Source: Lacticaseibacillus zeae DSM 20178 = KCTC 3804 (lineage in GTDB: Bacteria; Bacillota; Bacilli; Lactobacillales; Lactobacillaceae). Taken from it: a stretch of DNA of 64,000 nt. How positions within the stretch are numbered: position 1 is the stretch's first letter; every line of letters starts with the position of its first letter. Shown one piece after another: positions 16,620-24,080 of this stretch. Under the pieces are notes generated by a model. It did not search any database. It saw only the letters and a list, made by a program, of their open reading frames with translations, and had not been told where the DNA came from. The stretch is taken from positions 1 through 64,000 of the forward strand of contig NZ_BACQ01000055.1 in assembly GCF_000260435.1 (NCBI RefSeq), read 5' to 3'. Position numbers and translations under genes: made by a program.

Positions 16620-17147
16620 TCATCTCCAAAACAAGGGTGTTACAAACGTTTCCAAGCTGGCTGAAATAATGAGTAATATCAGTATGAGCACTATTGTATT
16701 TCTAAATGCCAACCTCTGTGTGCGAATCTTGAGATTAATTCGCTGAAATCCTATATTTGCCGCAATCATTAGCGCACTAAGTTCAACTAATCCGTGAATA
16801 CTTATCAGACCGAGAAAGTACCAGACTTCACCAGTTGTATAGATATTCAGCGTTAGCACGAAGGAAATGGACACTGCGTTTGCTAACAATACAATCACTG
16901 TCGATACTTTATACAAGAAGAACCCACTTATTAATAAGAATGAAACAAAAATATTTTTTACTAGGATTTTAAAAAAGCTAAATTCAATAACCTGACTTTT
17001 CAAATCAACAGGCAAGTTTTGAGGGAAGTGATATGATGATAGAAAAAGGCTGATTGCAATTGAAATAGTAATTGCGGTGAATATAAATAAAGAAAGCGGA
17101 CACAAAATTGCCGTTTTCTTTATCAGAAACACTTTGGACTTTTTCAC
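16620..17147 (-). CDS. SpoIIM/DUF95-family membrane protein of the bacteriocin operon
   Basis: A 175-residue protein with four to five membrane segments and the SpoIIM/DUF95 features: NIFVSFLLISGFF near residue 65, the central IHGLVELSALMIAANIGF near 115-132, and ASLETFVTPL at the C-terminus. Members are constant partners of circular bacteriocin precursors (for example As-48C and CclC). Translation probably starts at GTG 17147, 6 bp after the precursor stop codon, without a clear ribosome site, which suggests coupling to the precursor gene and a lower protein level. Confidence 0.82.
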   Translation of the reverse strand: MKKSKVFLIKKTAILCPLSLFIFTAITISIAISLFLSSYHFPQNLPVDLKSQVIEFSFFKILVKNIFVSFLLISGFFLYKVSTVIVLLANAVSISFVLTLNIYTTGEVWYFLGLISIHGLVELSALMIAANIGFQRINLKIRTQRLAFRNTIVLILILLIISASLETFVTPLFWR

Positions 17148-17153
17148 AACTAA

Positions 17154-17435
17154 TTAAGCTGCAAGAATTAACTTCTTGCCCCCACTTTTAAACGCTTGCC
17201 GCACAATATACGCGATTAGGCCACCGCCACCCAATAACGTAATAATCGCTGCTGCACCCATACCAGCATCCAAAAACATTTCAATAGTCTTCCTAGTCTC
17301 TCGACTCAAAGGAACTGCTGCAGCAATATCAGCGACAATTGCGTTGGACCTAACTGCAACCACAAGCACGATAGCAAACGCAGCCACTGTCAAGACAATC
17401 GCGGCTTTGCGATGACGCAAAACCATATGACTCAT
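17154..17435 (-). CDS. Circular bacteriocin precursor
   Basis: A 93-residue precursor. Residues 1-32 form a basic, then hydrophobic leader-like region. From about residue 33 the sequence has the pattern of circular bacteriocins: short hydrophobic and amphipathic helices (VPLSRETRKTIEMFLDAG, then AAAIITLLGGGGLIAYIV) and a Lys-rich C-terminal helix ending in hydrophobic residues (KSGGKKLILAA). The spacing of DAG, IITLLGG and the terminal KK resembles carnocyclin A and AS-48. The leader cleavage point, probably before Ile33 or nearby, cannot be fixed. ATG is 6 nt after AAAGGAG. The following SpoIIM/DUF95, membrane, ATPase and immunity-type genes fit the family. Confidence 0.82.
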   Translation of the reverse strand: MSHMVLRHRKAAIVLTVAAFAIVLVVAVRSNAIVADIAAAVPLSRETRKTIEMFLDAGMGAAAIITLLGGGGLIAYIVRQAFKSGGKKLILAA

Positions 17436-17613
17436 ATTTTTCTCCTTTTATGTTTAGACCGGACCTTTGTAAATCGAGATAGTAGCCTTCAATCGGAACA
17501 ATGGCAGTAAAGTCACGGAAGTCTGATAGACCATGGTCTCACCGCCAAAGCTGTTAAACATCTTTGACAGCTTTCACCCTGCCTCTTGTGAATGGCACGC
17601 CATCATAGGTTTA

Positions 17614-17772
17614 TTACGGCCTCTGCCAGCCTTGTTTAAACCCATCAATCAGCTGGTCAGCATGATTAAATGCATCTGTCGCCAGAATGCCTAGAATCGT
17701 TGCTACCGGAATTGCGAACGGTAAGAAGCCACCTGTAATCTGGCAAAGTTCGGAATCTTTTAAATTGGTCAT
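17614..17772 (-). CDS. Double-glycine bacteriocin prepeptide B (52 residues)
   Basis: A short gene encoding a 15-residue leader, MTNLKDSELCQITGG, with the hydrophobic spacing and GG end of peptides cut by ComA/LagD-type transporters. The predicted mature part is 37 residues, starting FLPFAIPVATILGILATD and ending KQGWQRP; it is hydrophobic at the front and amphipathic behind. ATG 17772 is 8 nt after AAAGGA; an ATG three codons earlier (17781) is too close to that site. It starts 28 bp after the first prepeptide gene. No transport ATPase with a peptidase domain is encoded in the window, so export must rely on genes elsewhere. Confidence 0.8.
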   Translation of the reverse strand: MTNLKDSELCQITGGFLPFAIPVATILGILATDAFNHADQLIDGFKQGWQRP

Positions 17773-17799
17773 GACGCTCATCCTTTCTTTTGACTCATC

Positions 17800-17997
17800 C
17801 TATGGCAAGTTTTCTTTTCGTTTGAGCTCGTTGAGAACATCAATGCTAAGGCTCATTGCGGGTGCCAAAAAACCACCTTGAGCCCAGCTTCGTGCAATCG
17901 CTCCGAGTCCCATACCAATGTAGGTCCAAAAATTATCAGTGCTGCCACCACTGATCCGTTCCAAGTGACTATCATCCAATGTCACGAATTGTTGCAT
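17800..17997 (-). CDS. Double-glycine bacteriocin prepeptide A
   Basis: A 65-residue prepeptide with an 18-residue leader, MQQFVTLDDSHLERISGG, of the classical double-glycine type. The predicted 47-residue mature peptide starts STDNFWTYIGMGLG, contains a GxxxG motif (GMGLG) as in two-peptide class IIb bacteriocins, a second GG further on, and ends in a charged tail (NELKRKENLP). ATG is 7 nt after GGAGG. With the gene just downstream it forms a likely two-peptide pair. The two genes precede the circular bacteriocin operon on the same strand, about 180 bp upstream of its precursor gene. Confidence 0.85.
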   Translation of the reverse strand: MQQFVTLDDSHLERISGGSTDNFWTYIGMGLGAIARSWAQGGFLAPAMSLSIDVLNELKRKENLP

Positions 17998-18040
17998 GGC
18001 GCTACCTCCGTTTTCTTCGACTCATTCGTAGCCGATATAT

Positions 18041-18478
18041 TTAAACTTTTAGGGTGCTAGCTTCCCTAAACACAATATACGATGAGTTCAAGTCCGCGTG
18101 GTCAATTAAATTTAAACGTTGGTAATTTGGCACTTTTCGTAGTGGTTTTGGGGAAAAAAGGCAAAACACGACGAAAAAAGGCGATTTTGTTACGATAAAT
18201 TTTGACTGCATCAGCTTCAGTCGCTTCAAGAGCATTAACCCGAACATCATCTAATGTTAAGTTACGTCGTCGCCGAATCTTGATGATCATTGTTCGATGG
18301 GCTGTTGTACCACACAGACTTGGAGCTTAATCAGCCATGCTGTGGTTGAATTTGCGTTGTGAGCGTCAGACTGCTATGAAAAAATCGCAGTAACTATTGC
18401 AAAGGTATTGTACAACATCGGTTTTTCATGACAATGTGATAGGCTTTTATGTGTAAGGAACTAAGGAGGAAAATGGAT
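18041..18478. other. Intergenic region between bacteriocin genes and the AbrB-like gene
   Basis: The region must hold the divergent promoters of the bacteriocin peptides and the AbrB-like gene. TTGACC and TATATT occur on the minus strand near 18110 and 18080 but with a 20-bp spacer. A 62-codon minus-strand frame (18102-18290) has no ribosome site. A TTGTAC (about 18410) may serve the AbrB-like gene. Confidence 0.45.
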
Positions 18479-18733
18479 ATGCGAGAATCAAAACGGAATT
18501 CTTTTCGCGCAACCATGTCTAGCAAGGGACAAGTCACAATTCCTTCAGAGATACGTCGGCTTAGTGGCATCAAGAAAAACACTCAACTAGAATTCAGTGT
18601 GCAGCCGGATGGTGATTTATCCGTGCGTGTCGTTCATGAAAAGGATGGAGCCAACGAAGAAAAATTGATCAAGACAATTCGGCGCTTACAAAAGCAGTAC
18701 AGAATCGGCCTGGACTACTTGAAGAACAAGTAG
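18479..18733 (+). CDS. AbrB/SpoVT-type DNA-binding protein
   Basis: An 84-residue protein with the swapped-hairpin AbrB fold: SSKGQVTIPSEIRRLSGIK near residues 13-31, then a strand-rich stretch LEFSVQPDGDLSVRV and a basic helical tail. Such proteins act as transition-state regulators or as antitoxins of the MazE/VapB kind. No toxin gene is next to it; it is followed by the Rgg-like gene. ATG 18479 is 9 nt after GGAGG, a better distance than the ATG at 18473 (3 nt). Its place directly upstream of the bacteriocin genes, divergently, makes it a candidate regulator. Confidence 0.8.
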   Translation: MRESKRNSFRATMSSKGQVTIPSEIRRLSGIKKNTQLEFSVQPDGDLSVRVVHEKDGANEEKLIKTIRRLQKQYRIGLDYLKNK

Positions 18734-18877
18734 CATGACATCTTTGACGCAGGACGAAATCACCGTAATCAATGCACCTACCCAAGCAGACCAGCATCAA
18801 CGCCTAGTGAAACCCCACTTGCTTAAAATTATTCATTCCATCGCAATTAGCGTATGCTCAAATTAAAGGAAGTGACC

Positions 18878-19771
18878 ATGATGACTGATGATACATATGA
18901 TGATGCTGGTGAACTTTTTCGCACCATTCGCAACCGGCGCGGCTTAACTATCCGTCAGGTCCACGGCAATCTGCATAAAACAGCGGTTTCCCATTTTGAA
19001 AATAACGGTTCGGATATCCGGATGACCAATCTTATGACCATCCTGAAGCCGACATACACCATGCCGCAAGAATTCTTTGAGCTGATTGATCACACCAACA
19101 ACCGTTTGCGCGCGTTAAGCATTAAGATCAGCAACGCCTATCAGCAGATGGACACAGCCACGCTGACGCAACTCGCAGACAGGTACGCCAATGCAAAAAA
19201 GGATAATCCTCCCAGGTATCTGCTGAAACTGGTCATAAAAAGCTTTCTATCTGACTTGAAACATCAGCAGCCAGTTTTCTCCAACGAAGAAGAAGACTAC
19301 CTGCAAGATTATTTGCTGAAGGCCGGCCCTTGGTTTTTCTTTGAATACTATGTCTACTCGAATGTCTGCTTTTCCTTGTCAAAGAGGGTTAATGACCGCC
19401 TTGTGCAGCAAATGATTCGTCAGTATGACACCTTTCATCTGAGTAGTTACGATGAGCTATTCTTCGGTGCGTTCTATAATCTATCGACCAAATACCTTCA
19501 GCGCGGTGATTACCAAGAAGCGTTGTCCATGTTGAATCTGGTCAATATGGACAAGCTCAAAGCCAACGTTCTTTACATGCGCCACCACATCGCATTCGTC
19601 CGCCTAGCTACCGCCATCTTATCCAACAAGGGTGCCAAGCAGGCGCGCGAGGAGCTGTCGTTGCTGCTAAAGGGAACGAAGATTATTGATCCGACTTTGT
19701 ATGCTGTGAATATCAACTGGTTAGAGTCGTTGCATATTGATCCGGAGTCGCTTGATTTGGAGCGTGGGTAA
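18878..19771 (+). CDS. Rgg/GadR/MutR-family transcriptional regulator
   Basis: A 297-residue protein with an N-terminal helix-turn-helix (LFRTIRNRRGLTIRQVHGNL..AVSHFENNGSD, about residues 8-45, split here by a few residues) and a long all-helical C-terminal repeat domain of the Rgg type with FFFEYYVYSN near 160 and NLSTKYLQRGDYQEAL near 215. These regulators often sense short hydrophobic peptides and control bacteriocin or competence genes. ATG 18878 is 8 nt after AAAGGAAG. No convincing pheromone gene was found beside it. A strong terminator follows at 19837. Confidence 0.85.
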   Translation: MMTDDTYDDAGELFRTIRNRRGLTIRQVHGNLHKTAVSHFENNGSDIRMTNLMTILKPTYTMPQEFFELIDHTNNRLRALSIKISNAYQQMDTATLTQLADRYANAKKDNPPRYLLKLVIKSFLSDLKHQQPVFSNEEEDYLQDYLLKAGPWFFFEYYVYSNVCFSLSKRVNDRLVQQMIRQYDTFHLSSYDELFFGAFYNLSTKYLQRGDYQEALSMLNLVNMDKLKANVLYMRHHIAFVRLATAILSNKGAKQAREELSLLLKGTKIIDPTLYAVNINWLESLHIDPESLDLERG

Positions 19772-19836
19772 GACCTTGTCAGAATAAGTACCGGAACTAT
19801 CTCATTTTCTTTGGCGTGATTTGTCTTTGCATGCAA

Positions 19837-19860
19837 AAAAGCTCCGAATTTGGAGCTTTT
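19837..19860. terminator. Terminator between the rgg-like and abiE genes
   Basis: AAAAGCTCC and GGAGCTTTT form a perfect 9-bp stem with a 6-nt loop, preceded by A residues and followed by a T, so it can serve both convergent transcripts. Confidence 0.85.
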
Positions 19861-19934
19861 TAGTAAACGGGTTGTACCGATTAACTTTAAAGACCATATT
19901 GCCTTTGAATCCATGCATGTCTTTTCAGCCCAAT

Positions 19935-20819
19935 TTACTTGTGAATTGAATTAGGAGTGTTATCATCAAAAATGTTTTTTAGCTGTTCGCTTGCATTGTC
20001 TAAAGCCTGATTCAATTCAATACCACGCGCAAATTCCTTAGTTTCTTGGTAGTCTTGCCAAGAACGCACCATGTCAGGTCTGGCTTTTAACTGTTCAATG
20101 ATTTCTTTACCCTGCTTCAGACTAATGTCAGTGATTCCTTTTGCTTTTGCCGTTTTAAAAAACGCCTCAACCAGTGTGTGGTGATTCAAGTCTGCTAATG
20201 TTGTCAGGCTGAGCACCCAAATATCATAAAAGTCTTTTGCTCGAGTATTTCTAATGCCTTTTTGATAAATGGTTACCAACTTGTCGGCCATAATTTGTTC
20301 TTGTGGAAAGGCGTTCATCAAAATTTTGTCGGTAGAATCAATAAAATTCGTATGTGTCAGTCTTATAGGTTTGGGATATACCACATCTCCCGTTGATACA
20401 TCAATGTTTAATTTAGAGTGTGTTTTCCCCATAGTACCGAGAACGCCGACACGGAAACCAGGATATTCATGCTCATTCATTTCTGATTTAATACGTGTCA
20501 CGGTGAAATGAATAGGGCTTTGCGCATGATCAAAAATAGTCGTCAACACTTTTTTGAGATTGTCCGGATTTAATTCTTGGTTATTCATTGTCATATCAAG
20601 ATCTATCGTAGTTCGTCTTGACGCGCCAACAATCATGGCTATTTCAAACCCGCCTTTGAAGATGAAGTTATCTTGGTAATCCGATTCGGAAATTTGCCGT
20701 AATAATTCTTGCAATCTGAAAAGCAGCTGCATATTTTGTCGCGGGACGCCAAGAGAGTCAGCTGCTTTATTAATTCGATTAGCAATTTTGTGCGGCGAAA
20801 GATTGGCATAAGGATTCAT
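19935..20819 (-). CDS. abiEii: AbiEii-family nucleotidyltransferase toxin
   Basis: A 294-residue toxin of the type IV AbiE system, known for phage abortive infection and plasmid stabilisation. The nucleotidyltransferase core is visible: FKGGFEIAM (Gly56-Gly57) and TTIDLDMTM with Asp73 and Asp75, then QIMADKLVTI and RAKDFYDIWVLS around residues 190-230, typical of the family. All catalytic motifs are kept. Its ATG shares one base with the stop codon of the antitoxin gene, so synthesis is coupled. Confidence 0.92.
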   Translation of the reverse strand: MNPYANLSPHKIANRINKAADSLGVPRQNMQLLFRLQELLRQISESDYQDNFIFKGGFEIAMIVGASRRTTIDLDMTMNNQELNPDNLKKVLTTIFDHAQSPIHFTVTRIKSEMNEHEYPGFRVGVLGTMGKTHSKLNIDVSTGDVVYPKPIRLTHTNFIDSTDKILMNAFPQEQIMADKLVTIYQKGIRNTRAKDFYDIWVLSLTTLADLNHHTLVEAFFKTAKAKGITDISLKQGKEIIEQLKARPDMVRSWQDYQETKEFARGIELNQALDNASEQLKNIFDDNTPNSIHK

Positions 20820-21415
20820 TAGACAAGTACCTCTAAAAGTTTTGTTAAGTCGCTGTGTGGATACAGTTGCTCTTTAAGCTTTAAAAGGCGCTCAAACGAC
20901 GCATTGTTTTGTCCATACTCATCAAAGTAGTTCTTGAATGCTTCATTCCGAGTGTAAGGAGCAACATCAGGCCGTTCCCATACATCTAATAAAGTTCGTT
21001 CAACTGAATAGGTTCGTACAAAGTTCATATTGGGCGTTTCTACTGTGGTAATGCCTGGAGAGTATCGACTAGGCACATAATAAATTGGCACAATCCAGTG
21101 CTCTGATAACCGAGGATTACGATACCCACGCGGAAAGGCCATAATAAACCGGTCTGGGATCTGGTCAGTTAGCCCATATAAGAATAAAGCAGTATCAAGG
21201 GCAAACACACCTCTGCTGTAACGTTGCGAGAGAATTGCAAAGTCGTCCCATGTATAGCCATTTTCGACATAGACGCCACGTGCTTCGCGTGAAATTCGTC
21301 CCTCTCTAATAGCGTTAGTTAACATTGAAGAAGAAACACCGTACTGAGTCGCGGTTCCGCTAATAAAGGTGTGATAGTCAGCCAGTAACGAATCAAGTCC
21401 TTTGTTTTTGCCCAT
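20819..21415 (-). CDS. abiEi: AbiEi-family antitoxin/transcriptional regulator
   Basis: A 198-residue protein with the AbiEi N-terminal winged helix (TATQYGVSSSMLTNAIREG, about residues 21-39, followed by GVYVENG) and a C-terminal domain with ALDTALFLYGL and RTYSVERTLLDVW. In this family the antitoxin represses its own operon by binding inverted repeats in the promoter and blocks the AbiEii toxin. ATG is preceded by GGAGGAAT at 5-6 nt. The promoter carries a perfect inverted repeat exactly as expected for autoregulation. Confidence 0.92.
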   Translation of the reverse strand: MGKNKGLDSLLADYHTFISGTATQYGVSSSMLTNAIREGRISREARGVYVENGYTWDDFAILSQRYSRGVFALDTALFLYGLTDQIPDRFIMAFPRGYRNPRLSEHWIVPIYYVPSRYSPGITTVETPNMNFVRTYSVERTLLDVWERPDVAPYTRNEAFKNYFDEYGQNNASFERLLKLKEQLYPHSDLTKLLEVLV

Positions 21416-21462
21416 GAAATTCCTCCGCTTTAAGGTCTGTTTGTAACTACGCCTTTAAGTGC

Positions 21463-21491
21463 ATTATATGTTGTATATAGCAACATATCAA
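21463..21491 (-). promoter_or_regulatory. abiE promoter with embedded operator palindrome
   Basis: On the minus strand TTGATA (21491-21486) and TATAAT (21468-21463) are 17 bp apart. The spacer and box edges carry a perfect inverted repeat, ATATGTTG and CAACATAT (21466-21488), with a 7-bp spacer. A protein bound there would cover both promoter boxes. Confidence 0.85.
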
Positions 21492-21916
21492 CTTTTCAGC
21501 CTAAACCGTATCAAAATCTGGTAAGCATTGTCGACCGCTATCACATTCCATGCTCACTCCACATAGATATCGCTATGGTGACCACTCAAGAAATATCAAA
21601 CCCAGGTATTGCTAGTTGGCGGAGGCTTTCACGACCCACTTTCCAACAACTCAAGATATTAGTTGGCCGATTAAGTCCTTAAAATGTTCTTTCTTCGGCA
21701 TTAAGCTACCTTTCTCAAACGCATCTGTCAGATCGTGGCAAAGCATAACAAAGACGGCTCTCAGGAGGAGAGCCGCCCAAAATGATGAATATGTTCTTCC
21801 ACACTACTTGACCCAAAACTATTTTTCGAGCTTTTTATAGCAGATTGCTTGAAAAAGGTTGTTTTTCCAGTAAGATCTGTTTCTGGAACCATTTTAAGGC
21901 TCGTTGGGCTACGAAA
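21492..21916. other. Intergenic region with a GC-rich hairpin
   Basis: No gene was recognised in about 425 bp. A perfect hairpin CGGCTCTC/GAGAGCCG (21755-21775) has no T-run on either side long enough for a good terminator. A 74-codon plus-strand frame (21616-21840) lacks a ribosome site and protein-like composition. Confidence 0.5.
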
Positions 21917-22183
21917 TCATTTTAAAGCCGCTCGTCGTTTCTGAAAGTCGTAAACTGTCATCACAATACCCATCAGGAGCACGAGAATAGTCCACATCAT
22001 GAATACCGTATAGCGGAGATCACGGCTTTGACTAAATATGACTAACAAAGTTGCAACTATTGTTAGCGGACCGCGGTGTTTCCTTAGCCATTTGATAACC
22101 AAAGTATCATGATATACTTTGCCAATAATCCACGCCAACATGATAATCAGTATACAGACAACTGCCATCATCATATTGCTCAC
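21917..22183 (-). CDS. Small membrane protein of unknown function
   Basis: An 88-residue protein with three hydrophobic segments (about residues 4-20, 41-50 and 58-78) and a basic tail (FQKRRAALK). GAGGTGAGC precedes the ATG by 4-6 nt. It starts 5 bp after the upstream small membrane gene, so the two form an operon. No family was recognised. Pairs of small membrane proteins near bacteriocin loci are sometimes immunity proteins, but that is only a suggestion from context. Confidence 0.6.
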   Translation of the reverse strand: MSNMMMAVVCILIIMLAWIIGKVYHDTLVIKWLRKHRGPLTIVATLLVIFSQSRDLRYTVFMMWTILVLLMGIVMTVYDFQKRRAALK

Positions 22184-22188
22184 CTCGC

Positions 22189-22437
22189 TTATTGATTTCT
22201 CTCATGTATTGTTTTGTAGCCACGCACAGTCAAAAATGATATCGTCAAATCAAGCAAAATTGCGCTTAGACATCCCTGAGAGATATACAGAATTCTGAAA
22301 ATGAAAAAAGCTACAGATATCGGTATATAAATCTTCAGAACTGTCTTTGGGTATTTAAAGCGCCGCATGACTAGTATCAATAGAATGGCGATTAACGAAA
22401 TAAATGAATAAAGCATTGTTAACATACCAACTAACAA
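22189..22437 (-). CDS. Small membrane protein of unknown function
   Basis: An 82-residue protein with hydrophobic segments at about 3-23, 34-52 and 56-70 and a charged C-terminus (YKTIHERNQ). The ATG at 22437 has only a weak upstream purine stretch; a second in-frame ATG (codon 5) is possible. It is the first gene of a two-gene unit with the 88-residue membrane protein. No family was recognised. Confidence 0.55.
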   Translation of the reverse strand: MLVGMLTMLYSFISLIAILLILVMRRFKYPKTVLKIYIPISVAFFIFRILYISQGCLSAILLDLTISFLTVRGYKTIHERNQ

Positions 22438-22755
22438 TATGAGGACACCCTTCTCTACTAGTCTATGAACATGAATTTATGTCCTTCTCCTTTCGACATC
22501 ATATATCCAACTTACACCTAATATCACGAAAATAGCTGCAGGTAGATTATTCTCTACCTCTTTTTTGTCAACGATCATATCAGCTACTAATTTCGACCGC
22601 AAAAAAAACCTGCCAAATGCTCGATCAGAGCTGGCAGGTTTCATAACGAGATAAGCGAATACTGGTACAGCAATCTAGAACGCTTCAAAGTTTCTCCACT
22701 CTTTAATATGAATTTCTCATTCCAAAATAAATCTAGTGCCGGCAGCCAAAATATC
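22438..22755. other. Intergenic region upstream of the small membrane genes
   Basis: About 318 bp holding the rae1 terminator (22601-22641) and probably the promoter of the small membrane genes. A 33-codon minus-strand frame (22477-22578) with a hydrophobic centre (AAIFVILGVSW) lacks a ribosome site and is not called. Confidence 0.5.
22601..22641 (-). terminator. Terminator of the cysS-mrnC-rlmB-rae1 operon
   Basis: AACCTGCCA (22607-22615) and TGGCAGGTT (22632-22640) pair perfectly with extra inner pairing; on the minus strand the stem is followed by eight T residues. Confidence 0.88.
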
Positions 22756-23295
22756 TTACTCCTTCGGCTTCGGCCGCCGTTCCAAATGCCGCCGCATTTT
22801 ATCCAGTAGAAATAACTGATCATTATTCCATGGACTATTGCGGCGGGCGAGGTGGGCGGCATAGTTGGCTGTATCATGGTTGAATTCGCGATCAGACCGC
22901 TGAACCTCTTTGAGGAAATCGCGGGAACTGATGCGGAGCGCCCCGCGGGAGAACACGGTCCACTGTTCTGCCTGATCGCTGGTCACAACCACGAGTTGTA
23001 CGAGGGGCGAGTTCATTTCCTGGGCTAACCGTTCGATGTAACTATCCGCAGTTTCGTCTTCTTTAGTGAAGACCACTTGCAGATCCCACTTCGCATAGCT
23101 TTTGCCGATACCAGGTACATACATGGCATCGAAGACAACAATAATTTTGGCGTTTTCGTGGCTGCGGTATTCTGCCAGGATGTCCAGCAGCCGATCGCGG
23201 GCAACATCGAAGTGATCTTCCGCTTTCAATTTGGCCAGCTCCGGCCAGTTTCCAATGACGTTATAGCCGTCGACAATCAAAATGTGTTCGCGCAT
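22756..23295 (-). CDS. rae1: NYN-domain ribosome-associated endoribonuclease
   Basis: A 179-residue YacP/Rae1-type NYN (PIN-like) nuclease, in Bacillus an endonuclease that enters the ribosomal A site and cuts translated mRNA. Metal-binding acidic residues are visible in ILIVDGYNVIGNW (Asp9), VVFDAMYVPG (about Asp55) and VVTSDQAEQW (about Asp105). It follows rlmB by 2 bp in the conserved cysS-mrnC-rlmB-yacP order of Firmicutes, which supports the assignment. GGGCAAATAACC precedes ATG; the site overlaps the rlmB end. Confidence 0.93.
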   Translation of the reverse strand: MREHILIVDGYNVIGNWPELAKLKAEDHFDVARDRLLDILAEYRSHENAKIIVVFDAMYVPGIGKSYAKWDLQVVFTKEDETADSYIERLAQEMNSPLVQLVVVTSDQAEQWTVFSRGALRISSRDFLKEVQRSDREFNHDTANYAAHLARRNSPWNNDQLFLLDKMRRHLERRPKPKE

Positions 23296-23297
23296 GG

Positions 23298-24080
23298 TTA
23301 TTTGCCCTCGTGGCGGCTGGCAAATGCTTGATACATCAAGATACCCGCCGCAACACTGGCATTTAAGCTTTGCACGTGGCCGACCATTGGAATGGCAATC
23401 GTGGCGTCCATGAGTTTGGCAATTCCAGGCGAAATTCCTTTGCCTTCGTTGCCAATCACGAGCGCCGTACTACCTTTTGCATCCCACTGGCGATAATCCT
23501 GACCGTCCATCGCGGTGCCAAAGACCCACATACCGCGGTCTTTTAACTGTTTGATGGTTTGCGCCAGATTGGTGACGCGGGCAACCGGAACGTATTCGAT
23601 CGCACCGGTGCTGACTTTGGCGACCGCACTGGTGAGACCCACGGCGCGATGCTTGGGAATGATAATGCCATGCACACCGCTAGCATCGGCAGTTCGCAGA
23701 ATCGAGCCTAGATTGTGCGGATCTTCTAAGTTGTCCAACAACAAGAAGAACGGATCTTCGCCTTTATCTGCTGCATGTTGAAAAAGATCATCCACACTTG
23801 CGTAGGCATAGGGCGTCATTGCCAGTAAAACGCCTTGATGATTGCCATGGTCACTCATGAGATCGAGTTTTTGCTTCGGTGCGGTAGCGACCAGAATTTT
23901 CTTTTTTTGCGCGATGCCGATTAAATGTTGAATCGGCTCGCTTTTTAGATCGGTTTGAACAAAAAGTTTGTTAATAGTTGCGGCGGTGCCGGCTTTGAGT
24001 GCGGCTTCAACGGCATGGCGGCCAAAGACAAACTCATCTGGATCGTGTTCATTTGGTGCTGCTTGCGGCTGTTTTGCCAT
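23298..24080 (-). CDS. rlmB: 23S rRNA (guanosine-2'-O)-methyltransferase of the RlmB/TrmH family
   Basis: A 260-residue SPOUT methyltransferase. The N-terminal substrate-binding domain starts at FVFGRHAVEAALKAG (about residues 19-33). The C-terminal knotted SAM-binding domain carries LDNLEDPHNLGSILRTADASG (split about 118-138), VIGNEGKGIS and IPMVGHVQSLNASVAAGI, the three TrmH-family motifs. I chose ATG 24080 (MAKQPQ) with GGGAAG upstream; a start seven codons earlier is possible. The start lies 32 nt inside mrnC, indicating coupled translation. Confidence 0.92.
   Translation of the reverse strand: MAKQPQAAPNEHDPDEFVFGRHAVEAALKAGTAATINKLFVQTDLKSEPIQHLIGIAQKKKILVATAPKQKLDLMSDHGNHQGVLLAMTPYAYASVDDLFQHAADKGEDPFFLLLDNLEDPHNLGSILRTADASGVHGIIIPKHRAVGLTSAVAKVSTGAIEYVPVARVTNLAQTIKQLKDRGMWVFGTAMDGQDYRQWDAKGSTALVIGNEGKGISPGIAKLMDATIAIPMVGHVQSLNASVAAGILMYQAFASRHEGK

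Noticed and set aside
17454-17561. A 35-codon minus-strand frame (MFNSFGGETMVYQ start) between the double-glycine peptides and the circular bacteriocin gene
   Set aside because: No ribosome binding site, the GG is too early for a normal leader, and the composition after it is not bacteriocin-like.
18102-18290. A 62-codon minus-strand frame upstream of the bacteriocin peptides
   Set aside because: No ribosome site and it would occupy the region needed for the divergent promoters; no family recognised.
18735-18866. A 43-codon frame between the AbrB-like and Rgg-like genes, considered as toxin or pheromone gene
   Set aside because: No ribosome site; the sequence is not hydrophobic enough for an SHP-type pheromone and resembles no toxin.
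21616-21840. A 74-codon plus-strand frame between abiEi and the small membrane genes
   Set aside because: No start site signal and unconvincing composition.
22477-22578. A 33-codon frame with a hydrophobic core upstream of the small membrane genes
   Set aside because: No ribosome site and no supporting context; could be chance in AT-rich DNA.
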